From NCBI RefSeq assembly GCF_001042615.1, contig NZ_AP012327.1, forward strand, positions 682,001 to 746,000: a stretch of 64,000 nucleotides of DNA, read 5' to 3'. The notes below the pieces were generated by a model. The model searched no databases, was not told the DNA's origin, and was given only the letters and a program-made list of their open reading frames with translations. Of the stretch, positions 42,454 through 50,212 are shown in pieces. A program made the translations under genes and the position numbers. How positions within the stretch are numbered: the stretch's first letter is position 1; each line of letters begins with the position of its first letter. The stretch comes from Bifidobacterium catenulatum subsp. kashiwanohense JCM 15439 = DSM 21854. Its GTDB lineage: Bacteria; Actinomycetota; Actinomycetes; Actinomycetales; Bifidobacteriaceae.

Positions 42454-43998
42454 ATGGATCAGCGTGACGATACGTTGGCATCATTGGGCGAGACCAACGA
42501 TCAGTTGATGGCCAAGAACCATGCGCTGGCCAAGGCGTTGAACCGCGCCACTCAGGAGCTCACCAAAGCCAAGGCACAACTGAACCAGTTGGCCGGGCCT
42601 CCCATGACTTTTGCCACCATGGTGCGCGTGTATTCCGCTCGAACGGACGAACAGGGTGTGCAGCATGCCAGCGCCGAAGTGATTTCCGGTACGCGACGCA
42701 TGATCGTGCCGGTTGCGGCGAATGTGCAGGCGTCCAGACTCGAGGCGGGGCGGACTGTGCTGCTCAACGAAAACATGGTGGTGGTTTCGCAGACTGACAC
42801 CGACACGTTGGGCGCAGTGCGTACGGTGAAACAGGTTATTGATGATGGACGATTGCTGGTAATCGACAATGGCGGCAATGCTACATTGGTCCGTCGTTCG
42901 GGCACGTTGTCGAAGGCTGTAATCAGTGTGGCCGATCGTGTTACGGTCGATTCGTCCATGCGATTCGCGCTTGCGCTGGTTCCCCCGCAGAATGACGCTG
43001 ATTTGGTGCTTGAGGAAGTGCCGAATGTCACGTTTGCCGACATTGGCGGTTTGGACGAGCAGATCGAACGTATTCGCGATGCCGTGCAAATGCCGTTTCT
43101 GCATCGTGAACTGTTCGAACGGTATGATTTGAAGCCACCGAAAGGTGTGCTGCTGTATGGGCCTCCGGGCAATGGCAAAACTCTGATCGCCAAAGCCGTA
43201 GCCAATGCGCTTGCTGAAGACGCGGACGGCGGCAGGGGTGTGTTCCTGTCGGTGAAGGGGCCGGAACTGCTCAATAAGTTCGTAGGTGAGTCGGAACGGT
43301 TGATCCGCATGATTTTCAAGCGTGCGCGTGAACGTGCCGCGGAAGGCAAGCCGGTGATTGTGTTCATCGACGAGATGGATTCGTTGCTGCGCACTCGTGG
43401 ATCCGGAGTGTCATCGGATGTGGAAACCACCATTGTTCCGCAATTTTTGGCAGAACTTGACGGCGTGGAAACGCTTGACAATGTTATGGTGATCGGCGCG
43501 TCGAACCGTATCGACATGATTGATCCAGCAGTGCTTCGTCCTGGACGATTGGACGTGAAGATTCGCGTGGAACGTCCGAAGACGGCACAGGCGGCGCAGA
43601 TCATCCGCCATTATCTGACCGATGATCTGCCGCTGGTGCCGGAATTGGATGCGAAGGCCCTAATTGGCGTGCTGGTCAACGACATTTATGCAAACGACGA
43701 GCATCGGCATCTATGTGATGTGCGTGATGAGCATGGCCAATGGCATCCGGTATATCTGGCAGATGTGGTGTCTGGAGCGGTGTTGAAGAACATTGTGGAT
43801 CGTGCCAAAACCCACGCCGTGAAGATTTCCATCGAGGATGGTCGGCCCGCGGCGATCGGTGTCGACTTGCTGGCTAAAGCAGTCGACGAGGAATTCATGG
43901 AAACCCAAGATGCGGTGCTGGATGCCGATCCGGAGCAGTGGAGCCGCATCAACGGTTTGGATGCCGGGCATGTGACCAGCATCCGCCCAGTGGCGTAA
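42454..43998 (+). CDS. arc: ARC/Mpa-type AAA ATPase (proteasome-associated ATPase family)
   Basis: A 514-residue ring ATPase. An N-terminal coiled coil (about residues 1-50) binds Pup in this family, then tandem OB domains, then AAA with Walker A GPPGNGKT, Walker B VIVFIDEMDSL and the Arg-finger region LRPGRLDVKIRVERP. The C-terminus ends TSIRPVA and lacks the GQYL-type tail used by Mpa to dock on the 20S core, in keeping with the absence of prcA/prcB here. I chose ATG 42454 (MDQRDDTLA). It leads the pupylation locus; dop follows 43 bp later. Confidence 0.93.
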   Translation: MDQRDDTLASLGETNDQLMAKNHALAKALNRATQELTKAKAQLNQLAGPPMTFATMVRVYSARTDEQGVQHASAEVISGTRRMIVPVAANVQASRLEAGRTVLLNENMVVVSQTDTDTLGAVRTVKQVIDDGRLLVIDNGGNATLVRRSGTLSKAVISVADRVTVDSSMRFALALVPPQNDADLVLEEVPNVTFADIGGLDEQIERIRDAVQMPFLHRELFERYDLKPPKGVLLYGPPGNGKTLIAKAVANALAEDADGGRGVFLSVKGPELLNKFVGESERLIRMIFKRARERAAEGKPVIVFIDEMDSLLRTRGSGVSSDVETTIVPQFLAELDGVETLDNVMVIGASNRIDMIDPAVLRPGRLDVKIRVERPKTAQAAQIIRHYLTDDLPLVPELDAKALIGVLVNDIYANDEHRHLCDVRDEHGQWHPVYLADVVSGAVLKNIVDRAKTHAVKISIEDGRPAAIGVDLLAKAVDEEFMETQDAVLDADPEQWSRINGLDAGHVTSIRPVA

Positions 43999-44041
43999 TG
44001 CTGTTGGATAATGTGAAAGCAGACGAAAGGAAGTCATATCG

Positions 44042-45625
44042 ATGAGCGTTCGTCGAATCATGGGTACGGAAACCGAATATGCGGTTTCGGCGCCGAAACT
44101 TGGGCATTACAATCCTGTGCAATTGTCGTTCGACGTGGTTGGTGCCGCGGCAAACGAACGAACCAAGCATATCCGCTGGGATTATCGGCAGGAAGACCCC
44201 GTCAACGACGCGCGAGGTACCAGACTGGAACGCGCCGCGGCACATCCCGACCTACTTACCGACGCGCCGCAGCTCAACATCACCAACGTGATCGCAGCTA
44301 ATGGCGGACGTGTGTATGTGGATCATGCGCATCCGGAGTACTCGTCTCCCGAAACCGATGATCCTTTTGATGCCGTGCTCTATGATCATGCCGGAGACCG
44401 CATCATGTGCGCCTGTGCGCGCAAAGCCAGCAAACAGGCCGGCACCGCAATCGTACTGCATCGCAATAACGTCGACGGTAAAGGCGCAAGCTGGGGCACG
44501 CACGAAAACTACATGATGTTGCGTTCGGTGCCATTCGACCAGGTTGCGAAACTCATGACGGCCCATTTTGTGGCAAGGCAGATTTTCACGGGATCAGGTC
44601 GCGTCGGCATCGGCGAGCGGAGCGAAACCACAGGTTATCAGCTCAGCCAACGTGCCGACTACTTCCATATGAAAGTCGGTTTGCAGACCACGTTCGACAG
44701 GCCGATCATCAACACGCGGGACGAATCGCATAGCACCGACGAATATCGCAGACTACATGTGATTGTCGGCGACGCAAACCGTATGGATGTGCCGCAAGCA
44801 CTGAAGCTCGGCACCACCAGCATGCTGCTTTGGCTGCTTGAACATGCCGAAGAGGCGGGATTGAACATGGATGAGGCCTTGAGGCCGACCACTCTTGCCG
44901 ATCCGGTGCGCGCCATGCATGAGGTGTCGCACGATCTTACATTGGGTGCCGCGTTGCCGCTGGAATACGGCGGTGAAACCACGGCATGGCAGATCGAAAT
45001 CACATTGCGTTCTCTGGTATATGCCGCCGCAGCCGTGGTGTATGGGACCGATACGTCTGGCGAACCGGCATGGCCGGACCGTTCCACCCGCAACATCATG
45101 GCGATGTGGGGACAGGCGCTCGCCGATGTGGCGGCCATTCGCCATGCCGACGATGATACGCGACTTGCGATGCATGGGGAAGCTTCCCGCGTCGAATGGC
45201 TGTTGAAATGGCAGTTGTTGGAGAAGCTGCGGCGCAAGATCGGCTCTGGCTGGGGTGATGCGCGCATCGCGGCCGTTGACTTGAAATGGGCTGCGATCGA
45301 TCCCGCCGATTCGATTTTCGATCGGTTGCGTGCCCAAACGGAACGTCTGGTCATGGACGAGCAACTGGAACAGGCTGCGGTTGAAGCGCCATCGACTACT
45401 CGTGCGTGGTTGCGTGCTGAGATTATTCGTCGTTTCCCTGAGCAGGTCGTGGCCGCATCGTGGTCTCGTCTTACCGTGCGTCATCGAACGATTAGTGATA
45501 ATACCGTGGAGAATCCGATGGTCTCATTGGATATGTCGGACCCTCTGAAATACGGCAAATCTCAATGTTCTGGCTATTGTGAACGTGTCCAAGATGCGGC
45601 GTCGATTTTGGAAATGTTACGGTGA
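44042..45625 (+). CDS. dop: Depupylase / Pup deamidase
   Basis: A 527-residue glutamine-synthetase-like enzyme, paralogous to PafA. It begins VRRIMGTETEYAVSAP with the metal/ATP-site Glu residues in GTETEY, then VYVDHAHPEYSSPE, LHRNNVDGKGASWGTHENYM and INTRDESHSTDEYRRLHVI. Because the Pup encoded here already ends in Glu, the main role should be removing Pup from proteins rather than deamidation. GGAAG precedes the ATG. Confidence 0.95.
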   Translation: MSVRRIMGTETEYAVSAPKLGHYNPVQLSFDVVGAAANERTKHIRWDYRQEDPVNDARGTRLERAAAHPDLLTDAPQLNITNVIAANGGRVYVDHAHPEYSSPETDDPFDAVLYDHAGDRIMCACARKASKQAGTAIVLHRNNVDGKGASWGTHENYMMLRSVPFDQVAKLMTAHFVARQIFTGSGRVGIGERSETTGYQLSQRADYFHMKVGLQTTFDRPIINTRDESHSTDEYRRLHVIVGDANRMDVPQALKLGTTSMLLWLLEHAEEAGLNMDEALRPTTLADPVRAMHEVSHDLTLGAALPLEYGGETTAWQIEITLRSLVYAAAAVVYGTDTSGEPAWPDRSTRNIMAMWGQALADVAAIRHADDDTRLAMHGEASRVEWLLKWQLLEKLRRKIGSGWGDARIAAVDLKWAAIDPADSIFDRLRAQTERLVMDEQLEQAAVEAPSTTRAWLRAEIIRRFPEQVVAASWSRLTVRHRTISDNTVENPMVSLDMSDPLKYGKSQCSGYCERVQDAASILEMLR

Positions 45626-45759
45626 AATGCAATCTGTGCGGGTAACATTACCATCAATTGGTCGCGAAGAACGACCATTGACAACAGGTAACATCATCCC
45701 GGTATTTTTAGGAGAGAGGACGTGCCGGGACTGTACAGAGGAAACGAAAAGGCATATCT

Positions 45760-46590
45760 ATGGAACTGAGGCAAATCGCCCTCGAAGTCGCCTGCATCCT
45801 GCAGGACGCAGGCAAGCATGCGTTGAACGACCAGACGAATCCGCACGACATGAGAAGGCTGGAAGTGTCCGAAGACTGCTTCCACTTCACTTCAAACACC
45901 GACGAGCGCCTACAGCAGTTCATCAGCAACCGTCTGACCTATGTCGACGTGTTCGATGGCTTCTGGCAGCTGAGGCCGGAGCAGTGCTATCCCGGCCAAC
46001 GATACTGGTGCGTGGGCGGCATCGACGGCGTGATCAATTTCGCACGCAACATGCCGGAATGGACCATCACCGTGACATTATTCGAATTCAACGACCAGTG
46101 CTCCGCACAGCCGATCCTTTCGATCGTGCACGCTCCGGCGCTGGGATTGACGTATCTTGCGGTGCGTGGATCCGGTGCGATCCGTATTCGTAAGACCCCA
46201 TTGGGAGACAAACGCGAGAAAATCATTCCTTCCACCACGTCGTCCCTCGATGGTTCGGTGGTGAGTTTCGGCATGTCCCCGGTATCGTCCGAATCACAAC
46301 GCGCGCTCGATGTGGTGGCTAAGATCGCCGGGCGTCCTGCCGATATTAAACGTGTCGGCCCGGCGTCCCTTGATTTGTGCAAGGTGGCCGATGGCACGTA
46401 CGACGCGTATTTCGAACCGCACTTGCATGAGTGGGACGTGCCTGCCGTGTCTGCCGGTGCCGTGGTGATTTGGGAGGCGCAAGGCCATCTGACTCAGTGG
46501 AACGGCGAAGGCGTTCACTGGCGTCAGGAGAACGATGTGGTGGCCACCAACGGCCTAATCACCAACGATTTGAGCCAGTATTTGGCATAG
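45760..46590 (+). CDS. Inositol-monophosphatase-family protein with missing metal ligands
   Basis: A 276-residue protein with the IMPase fold order. The hallmark WIxDPxDGTxNF motif reads YWCVGGIDGVINF, so the first metal-binding Asp is Gly and the Thr is Val. The GEE segment before it is not recognisable (FWQLRPEQ). The C-terminal block is LHEWDVPAVSAGAVV, which keeps the WD. It is likely inactive as a phosphatase or uses a different chemistry. It lies between dop and pup, in the same direction, and ends at a strong terminator. Confidence 0.8.
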   Translation: MELRQIALEVACILQDAGKHALNDQTNPHDMRRLEVSEDCFHFTSNTDERLQQFISNRLTYVDVFDGFWQLRPEQCYPGQRYWCVGGIDGVINFARNMPEWTITVTLFEFNDQCSAQPILSIVHAPALGLTYLAVRGSGAIRIRKTPLGDKREKIIPSTTSSLDGSVVSFGMSPVSSESQRALDVVAKIAGRPADIKRVGPASLDLCKVADGTYDAYFEPHLHEWDVPAVSAGAVVIWEAQGHLTQWNGEGVHWRQENDVVATNGLITNDLSQYLA

Positions 46591-46597
46591 TGTTGCA

Positions 46598-46640
46598 TGC
46601 TGCGCCACACCTGATATAAGGTGTGGCGCAGCATTTTTTG
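46598..46640 (+). terminator. Strong intrinsic terminator just upstream of pup
   Basis: TGCTGCGCCACACC (46598-46611) pairs perfectly with GGTGTGGCGCAGCA (46620-46633), followed by TTTTTT. The pup start codon is only 36 bp further on. Confidence 0.9.
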
Positions 46641-46675
46641 TAGGTTTGCAACTGGAAGTTACAGGGAGGAATGCC

Positions 46676-46867
46676 ATGCCTCAGGAATTTGACCAGGCTC
46701 GATCCGCATCCGCAGGCCAAGAGGTGGGCGACATTGTCGAATCCGCCGGCGTGCAAGTCGACGGAACCACTGATGCGTTGGATGCTGTGCTTGACGACAT
46801 CCAATCGGTGCTTGAGTCCAATGCCGAGGAATATGTCGGTAGTTTCGTGCAAAAAGGCGGCGAATGA
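46676..46867 (+). CDS. pup: Prokaryotic ubiquitin-like protein Pup
   Basis: A 63-residue, disordered, acidic modifier. The C-terminal half (ALDAVLDDIQSVLESNAEEYVGSFVQKGGE) is the conserved Pup region that folds on ARC/Mpa, and the chain ends Gly-Gly-Glu, so it is ready for ligation without deamidation. The ATG at 46676 follows GGGAGGAA. The stop overlaps the pafA start (ATGA), where other actinobacteria have prcB and prcA between them. Confidence 0.95.
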   Translation: MPQEFDQARSASAGQEVGDIVESAGVQVDGTTDALDAVLDDIQSVLESNAEEYVGSFVQKGGE

Positions 46868-48333
46868 TGCCACAGCTGCGAGACAGCGGCAATCATTCCT
46901 CGTCTCCGCTTGATGCGGGAACATTGCGTGAGGTTCATTCTTTCGCCCGTATTTTCGGCATTGAAACCGAATACGGCGTCAGTGTGACCGGTGCGGATGC
47001 GCCATGCGACGCCAGCCAGACGGCAATGATGATGTTCCAACCGATCATTGCCTCCGCGCGATCGACCAATACGTATATTGAAAACGGTTCGCGACTGTAT
47101 CTTGATGTCGGATCGCATCCTGAATACGCCACGTCCGAGGCCTGCGATCCCATGGATGCTCTGGCCGTGGATGCTGCTGGCGAACTGGTGATGCGCGACC
47201 TTGCGTTGGACGCCCAGCAGAGGCTCCGTTCCACTCATGGGGCGCATGCCACAGTGCATGTGTTCAAAAACAACGTGGATTCCGCGGGGCATTCGTTCGG
47301 CTGCCATGAAAACTATCTGGTACGTCGATTTGTGCCGTTGGAAGTCATTGAACATGAATTGCTGCCGTTCCTGATTACCAGGCAGCTGTTCACTGGTGCC
47401 GGGCGCGTGACGAAATCGGGTTTCCAGATCACGCAGCGCGCTGATTTTCTGGATGAGGCCGTTTCATCGGCGACCACAAGATCTCGTCCAATGGTCAACA
47501 CCAGGGACGAGCCGCACGCCGATCCTGACGCTTTCCGCAGACTGCACGTGATTATAGGGGATTCGAATCGTTCCCAATGGGCCACGATGATGAAGCTTGC
47601 CACCACGCATCTGGTGTTGTGCGTCATCGAACAGGCGGGGCGTGAAGGGCGTGAGTCGGGATTCTCACGTTTCGCGTTCGCGGATGCCAGCGCCGCCAAT
47701 CGTGCGGTCAGCTGCGATATGAGCGGCGTGACTGCTTCGTTCGACATGGCCGACGGATCGACGTTGCAGGGTGGTGCCGTAGCCATGCAGGAACGTTATC
47801 TGCAGGCTGTGGAACAGTTCGTGGATGAGCATCCGGAAGTGGCTTCGTCATTGCCGCGCACCGATGTGCACGATGTGATTCGTCAGTGGCGCAATGCGTT
47901 GGAAGTATTCCGTTCCGGCAATGTGGATGCCTTGAGCGACAAGGTGGACTGGGTGTGCAAGCATCGCCTGTTTGAAGCGCTGCGTACCCGTTCCGGTGGG
48001 AATGTTGCACAGCGCAAATTGGAGCAACTGGATTTGGATTATCATGACGTGGCCAATGGTGCGTTGTATGACTCGTTGCTTCGTCGTGGGACTTTGCACT
48101 CATTGATTGGCGATTGGCAGGCTCAGGAGGCCCGCACCACGCCTCCAGCAGATACGCGTGCCGCATTGCGCGGCAGGTTTGTCAGCGCGGCCAAGGCGTA
48201 TGGCGCGCAGTATTCCTGCGATTGGACCAGATTGTCGTTGCAGACACCACGGAAGATGGACACGGTCTTGCTCGATCCATTTCAATGTGAAGGAAACGAG
48301 GATTTCCAGGCCATGCTTGATGCTTTGGCATAG
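46864..48333 (+). CDS. pafA: Pup-protein ligase
   Basis: A 489-residue ligase that attaches the C-terminal Glu of Pup to substrate lysines. The catalytic start FARIFGIETEYGVSVTG is preceded by about 28 extra residues. It has IENGSRLYLDVGSHPEYATSEACDP, FKNNVDSAGHSFGCHENYLV and NTRDEPHADPDAFRRLHVI, matching Dop at many positions, as expected for paralogues. It is translationally coupled to pup. Confidence 0.95.
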   Translation: MMPQLRDSGNHSSSPLDAGTLREVHSFARIFGIETEYGVSVTGADAPCDASQTAMMMFQPIIASARSTNTYIENGSRLYLDVGSHPEYATSEACDPMDALAVDAAGELVMRDLALDAQQRLRSTHGAHATVHVFKNNVDSAGHSFGCHENYLVRRFVPLEVIEHELLPFLITRQLFTGAGRVTKSGFQITQRADFLDEAVSSATTRSRPMVNTRDEPHADPDAFRRLHVIIGDSNRSQWATMMKLATTHLVLCVIEQAGREGRESGFSRFAFADASAANRAVSCDMSGVTASFDMADGSTLQGGAVAMQERYLQAVEQFVDEHPEVASSLPRTDVHDVIRQWRNALEVFRSGNVDALSDKVDWVCKHRLFEALRTRSGGNVAQRKLEQLDLDYHDVANGALYDSLLRRGTLHSLIGDWQAQEARTTPPADTRAALRGRFVSAAKAYGAQYSCDWTRLSLQTPRKMDTVLLDPFQCEGNEDFQAMLDALA

Positions 48334-48360
48334 GGTGAAGGCAGATGGTTTGCACGCATC

Positions 48361-48410
48361 TACGAGAGTGGGACACGGTCGAGGTTCATGGATCGTGTCC
48401 CACTCTCGTA
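48361..48410 (+). terminator. Long hairpin after pafA
   Basis: Perfect 17-bp arms (48361-48377 and 48394-48410, containing GAGAGTGGGACACG). No long T run. It probably ends the pup-pafA transcript. Confidence 0.65.
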
Positions 48411-48438
48411 TTCGCGTTCCGTTATTTCGTTGCGTGAT

Positions 48439-48464
48439 TCTAAAGCGGTTAGTGCCGCTTTAGA
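48439..48464 (-). terminator. Hairpin downstream of the TIM-barrel-like gene
   Basis: TCTAAAGCGG (48439-48448) pairs with CCGCTTTAGA (48455-48464) in a perfect 10-bp stem, 11 bp past the stop of the minus-strand gene. There is no T run. Confidence 0.5.
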
Positions 48465-48474
48465 CCGATCTAAG

Positions 48475-49275
48475 TCAGACTTCGCCGCGGTATTTCGCCA
48501 TCATCTGCGATTGCAGCTGCTGTGCGCTTGGCGGCGTCCATGTAATAGCGTCCGCACCTGCTTCGATGGTGGCGAGAATGCGTTCTTCGGAACCGCCTCC
48601 TGATGCGAGAATTGGGATTTCCGGATGATGCATGCGGATGCTTGCCACAACCTGAGCGGTGCGTGCGCCTGCCGCCACATTGATGATGGCCGCGCCGGCA
48701 AGGATCTTGCATTCGGTGGTCTCATCGTCTTCCGTGACTGTGGCGATGACTGGAATATCAACCATCAGCATGGTGGTTTCGATGGTTTCCGCAGGAGCGG
48801 GCGCATTGATGACAACGCCTGCCGCGCCTTGCATTTCGGCCACCATGGCCAATTCGGCCACACGTGGACCTGTGGTGGTGCCACCGCCCACGCCTACGAA
48901 CAACGGCATCTGGGCTACGGTGAGCAGCGCTTGTGTGATGACCGGCTCGCCGGTGAACGGGTAGACGGCGAGAATGGCGTTGGCATTAGTGTTGCGAATG
49001 ATCACGGCGTCGGTGGTATAGGCGAACGATTTGAGCGTATGGCCTTTGACTGTGATGCCGCCGCAATGTTGCGATATGACTGCGGGCACTCGCGCATTGG
49101 GGGAGGAGAGGCGACCTTCGATGCGTGCGGTTCCATAACGGGTGCGTGACACGTGAGGTGTCACGGAATGCTGTTCCACAGCCACGGCCTCACTTGGAGT
49201 GAACAGGGATCGTTTGCCGATACGAATTGGTTTGGGGCCGTTTGCCTTGGGAGCGTTCTCCTGCTCGTCGCTCAT
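48475..49275 (-). CDS. TIM-barrel-like protein of unknown function (IMPDH-like pattern)
   Basis: A 266-residue protein with alternating short beta and alpha segments: AVISQHCGGITVKG, PLFVGVGGGTTTGPRV, GAAGVVINAP, IPVIATVT, GAAIINVAAG, IPILASGGGSEERI and AGADAITWTP. The Gly-rich turns near the C-terminus resemble the phosphate-binding loops of IMP dehydrogenase-like barrels, but the IMPDH catalytic Cys loop is absent. I cannot assign a function. It overlaps the stop of the upstream small gene (ATGA, 49272-49275), so the pair is one operon. Confidence 0.65.
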   Translation of the reverse strand: MSDEQENAPKANGPKPIRIGKRSLFTPSEAVAVEQHSVTPHVSRTRYGTARIEGRLSSPNARVPAVISQHCGGITVKGHTLKSFAYTTDAVIIRNTNANAILAVYPFTGEPVITQALLTVAQMPLFVGVGGGTTTGPRVAELAMVAEMQGAAGVVINAPAPAETIETTMLMVDIPVIATVTEDDETTECKILAGAAIINVAAGARTAQVVASIRMHHPEIPILASGGGSEERILATIEAGADAITWTPPSAQQLQSQMMAKYRGEV

Positions 49276-49631
49276 TCCTGTACCTCCGTGTCTGTGTGAT
49301 TCAGCATAAGGAATTCATGGATGGCTTTACGTCGTTCCGCGTACTCTTCGCCGAGGAGTCTGGTGTCAGTGTTGTCGATGATACGTTGCAGAAGTTCGCT
49401 GAGAGTGGAAAGTTCCTCTTCGTTCAGGCATTCAAGCATATGCGTTGCTATGCCTGATGATTTTGGAAGCTGCTGCAGCGGTGCCATGCCACGACGGGCC
49501 GCTTCGACATTGCGTACCCGTGTTGCGGCGCGAAGCGCGGTCTGTGCGCGCGTTGCCTTGAGTTTGGTGTGCAGTATCAGGATGTTGAGTTCGTGAAGTT
49601 GGTTGATGACTTCTTTGCGTTGGTCGGTCAT
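49272..49631 (-). CDS. Small helical protein of unknown function
   Basis: A 119-residue, mostly helical, charged protein starting MTDQRKEVINQLHELN. The C-terminal part (LNEEELSTLSELLQRIID) resembles the last helices of MarR-like regulators, but no winged-helix signature is clear. I chose the ATG at 49631 because GGGGAA lies just upstream; ATG 49643 adds four residues. It is translationally coupled to the TIM-barrel-like gene. I do not recognise the family. Confidence 0.6.
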   Translation of the reverse strand: MTDQRKEVINQLHELNILILHTKLKATRAQTALRAATRVRNVEAARRGMAPLQQLPKSSGIATHMLECLNEEELSTLSELLQRIIDNTDTRLLGEEYAERRKAIHEFLMLNHTDTEVQE

Positions 49632-49724
49632 GAGATTCCCCATCTATATGGACACGATGTCTAATATGTATAGTCTAGCGCAGGATCAACCTGAGAAACG
49701 GTTGCATGCGGGAATCAGAAAAAG

Positions 49725-49755
49725 AGATGCCCCGACCATCGTGGTCGGGGCATCT
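49725..49755 (-). terminator. Intrinsic terminator of hup
   Basis: AGATGCCCCGACCA (49725-49738) and TGGTCGGGGCATCT (49742-49755) form a perfect 14-bp stem followed on the minus strand by CTCTTTTT. Confidence 0.88.
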
Positions 49756-49776
49756 GATCGTCCATCATCACAATAA

Positions 49777-50058
49777 TTACTTGGTGACAGCCTTCTTCAG
49801 CAGGGAGCCGGCGGAAATACGAACGCCGTAGGTTGCCGGGATCTCGATGGTCTCGCCGGTGCGCGGGTTGCGTCCGGTGCGTGCGGCGCGCTTGACGCGC
49901 TCAGCGGAGAACAGGCCGGTCAGCTTCAGGCCCTCGCCGGACTGCATTGCCTCGACGAACACGTCCTGGAAAGCGTTCACAGCTGCCTCAGCCTGTGCCT
50001 TGGTCAGGTTGGACTTCTGAGCGATCTTCGAGACGAGATCAGACTTGTTGTATGCCAT
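49777..50058 (-). CDS. hup: HU-type DNA-binding protein
   Basis: A 93-residue histone-like nucleoid protein. It begins MAYNKSDLVSKIAQKSNLTKAQAEAAVNAF and has the DNA-gripping arm region GRNPRTGETIEIPATYGVRISAGSLLKKAV. Length and motifs match bacterial HU. It is monocistronic, with a strong terminator. Confidence 0.96.
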   Translation of the reverse strand: MAYNKSDLVSKIAQKSNLTKAQAEAAVNAFQDVFVEAMQSGEGLKLTGLFSAERVKRAARTGRNPRTGETIEIPATYGVRISAGSLLKKAVTK

Positions 50059-50212
50059 AAAGCATCCTTCTTGGATCAGGGGATATTCTGATTACGAACA
50101 TCCACGTTCTCTATGATATTAGCGCACTGTTATGAGGAAAACGGCATTTTACAAGGGCTTTAGGTGCTTTTTTTGAAAATCGGGGGGAAACCAAAGCGTA
50201 CGGGGGTATTTG

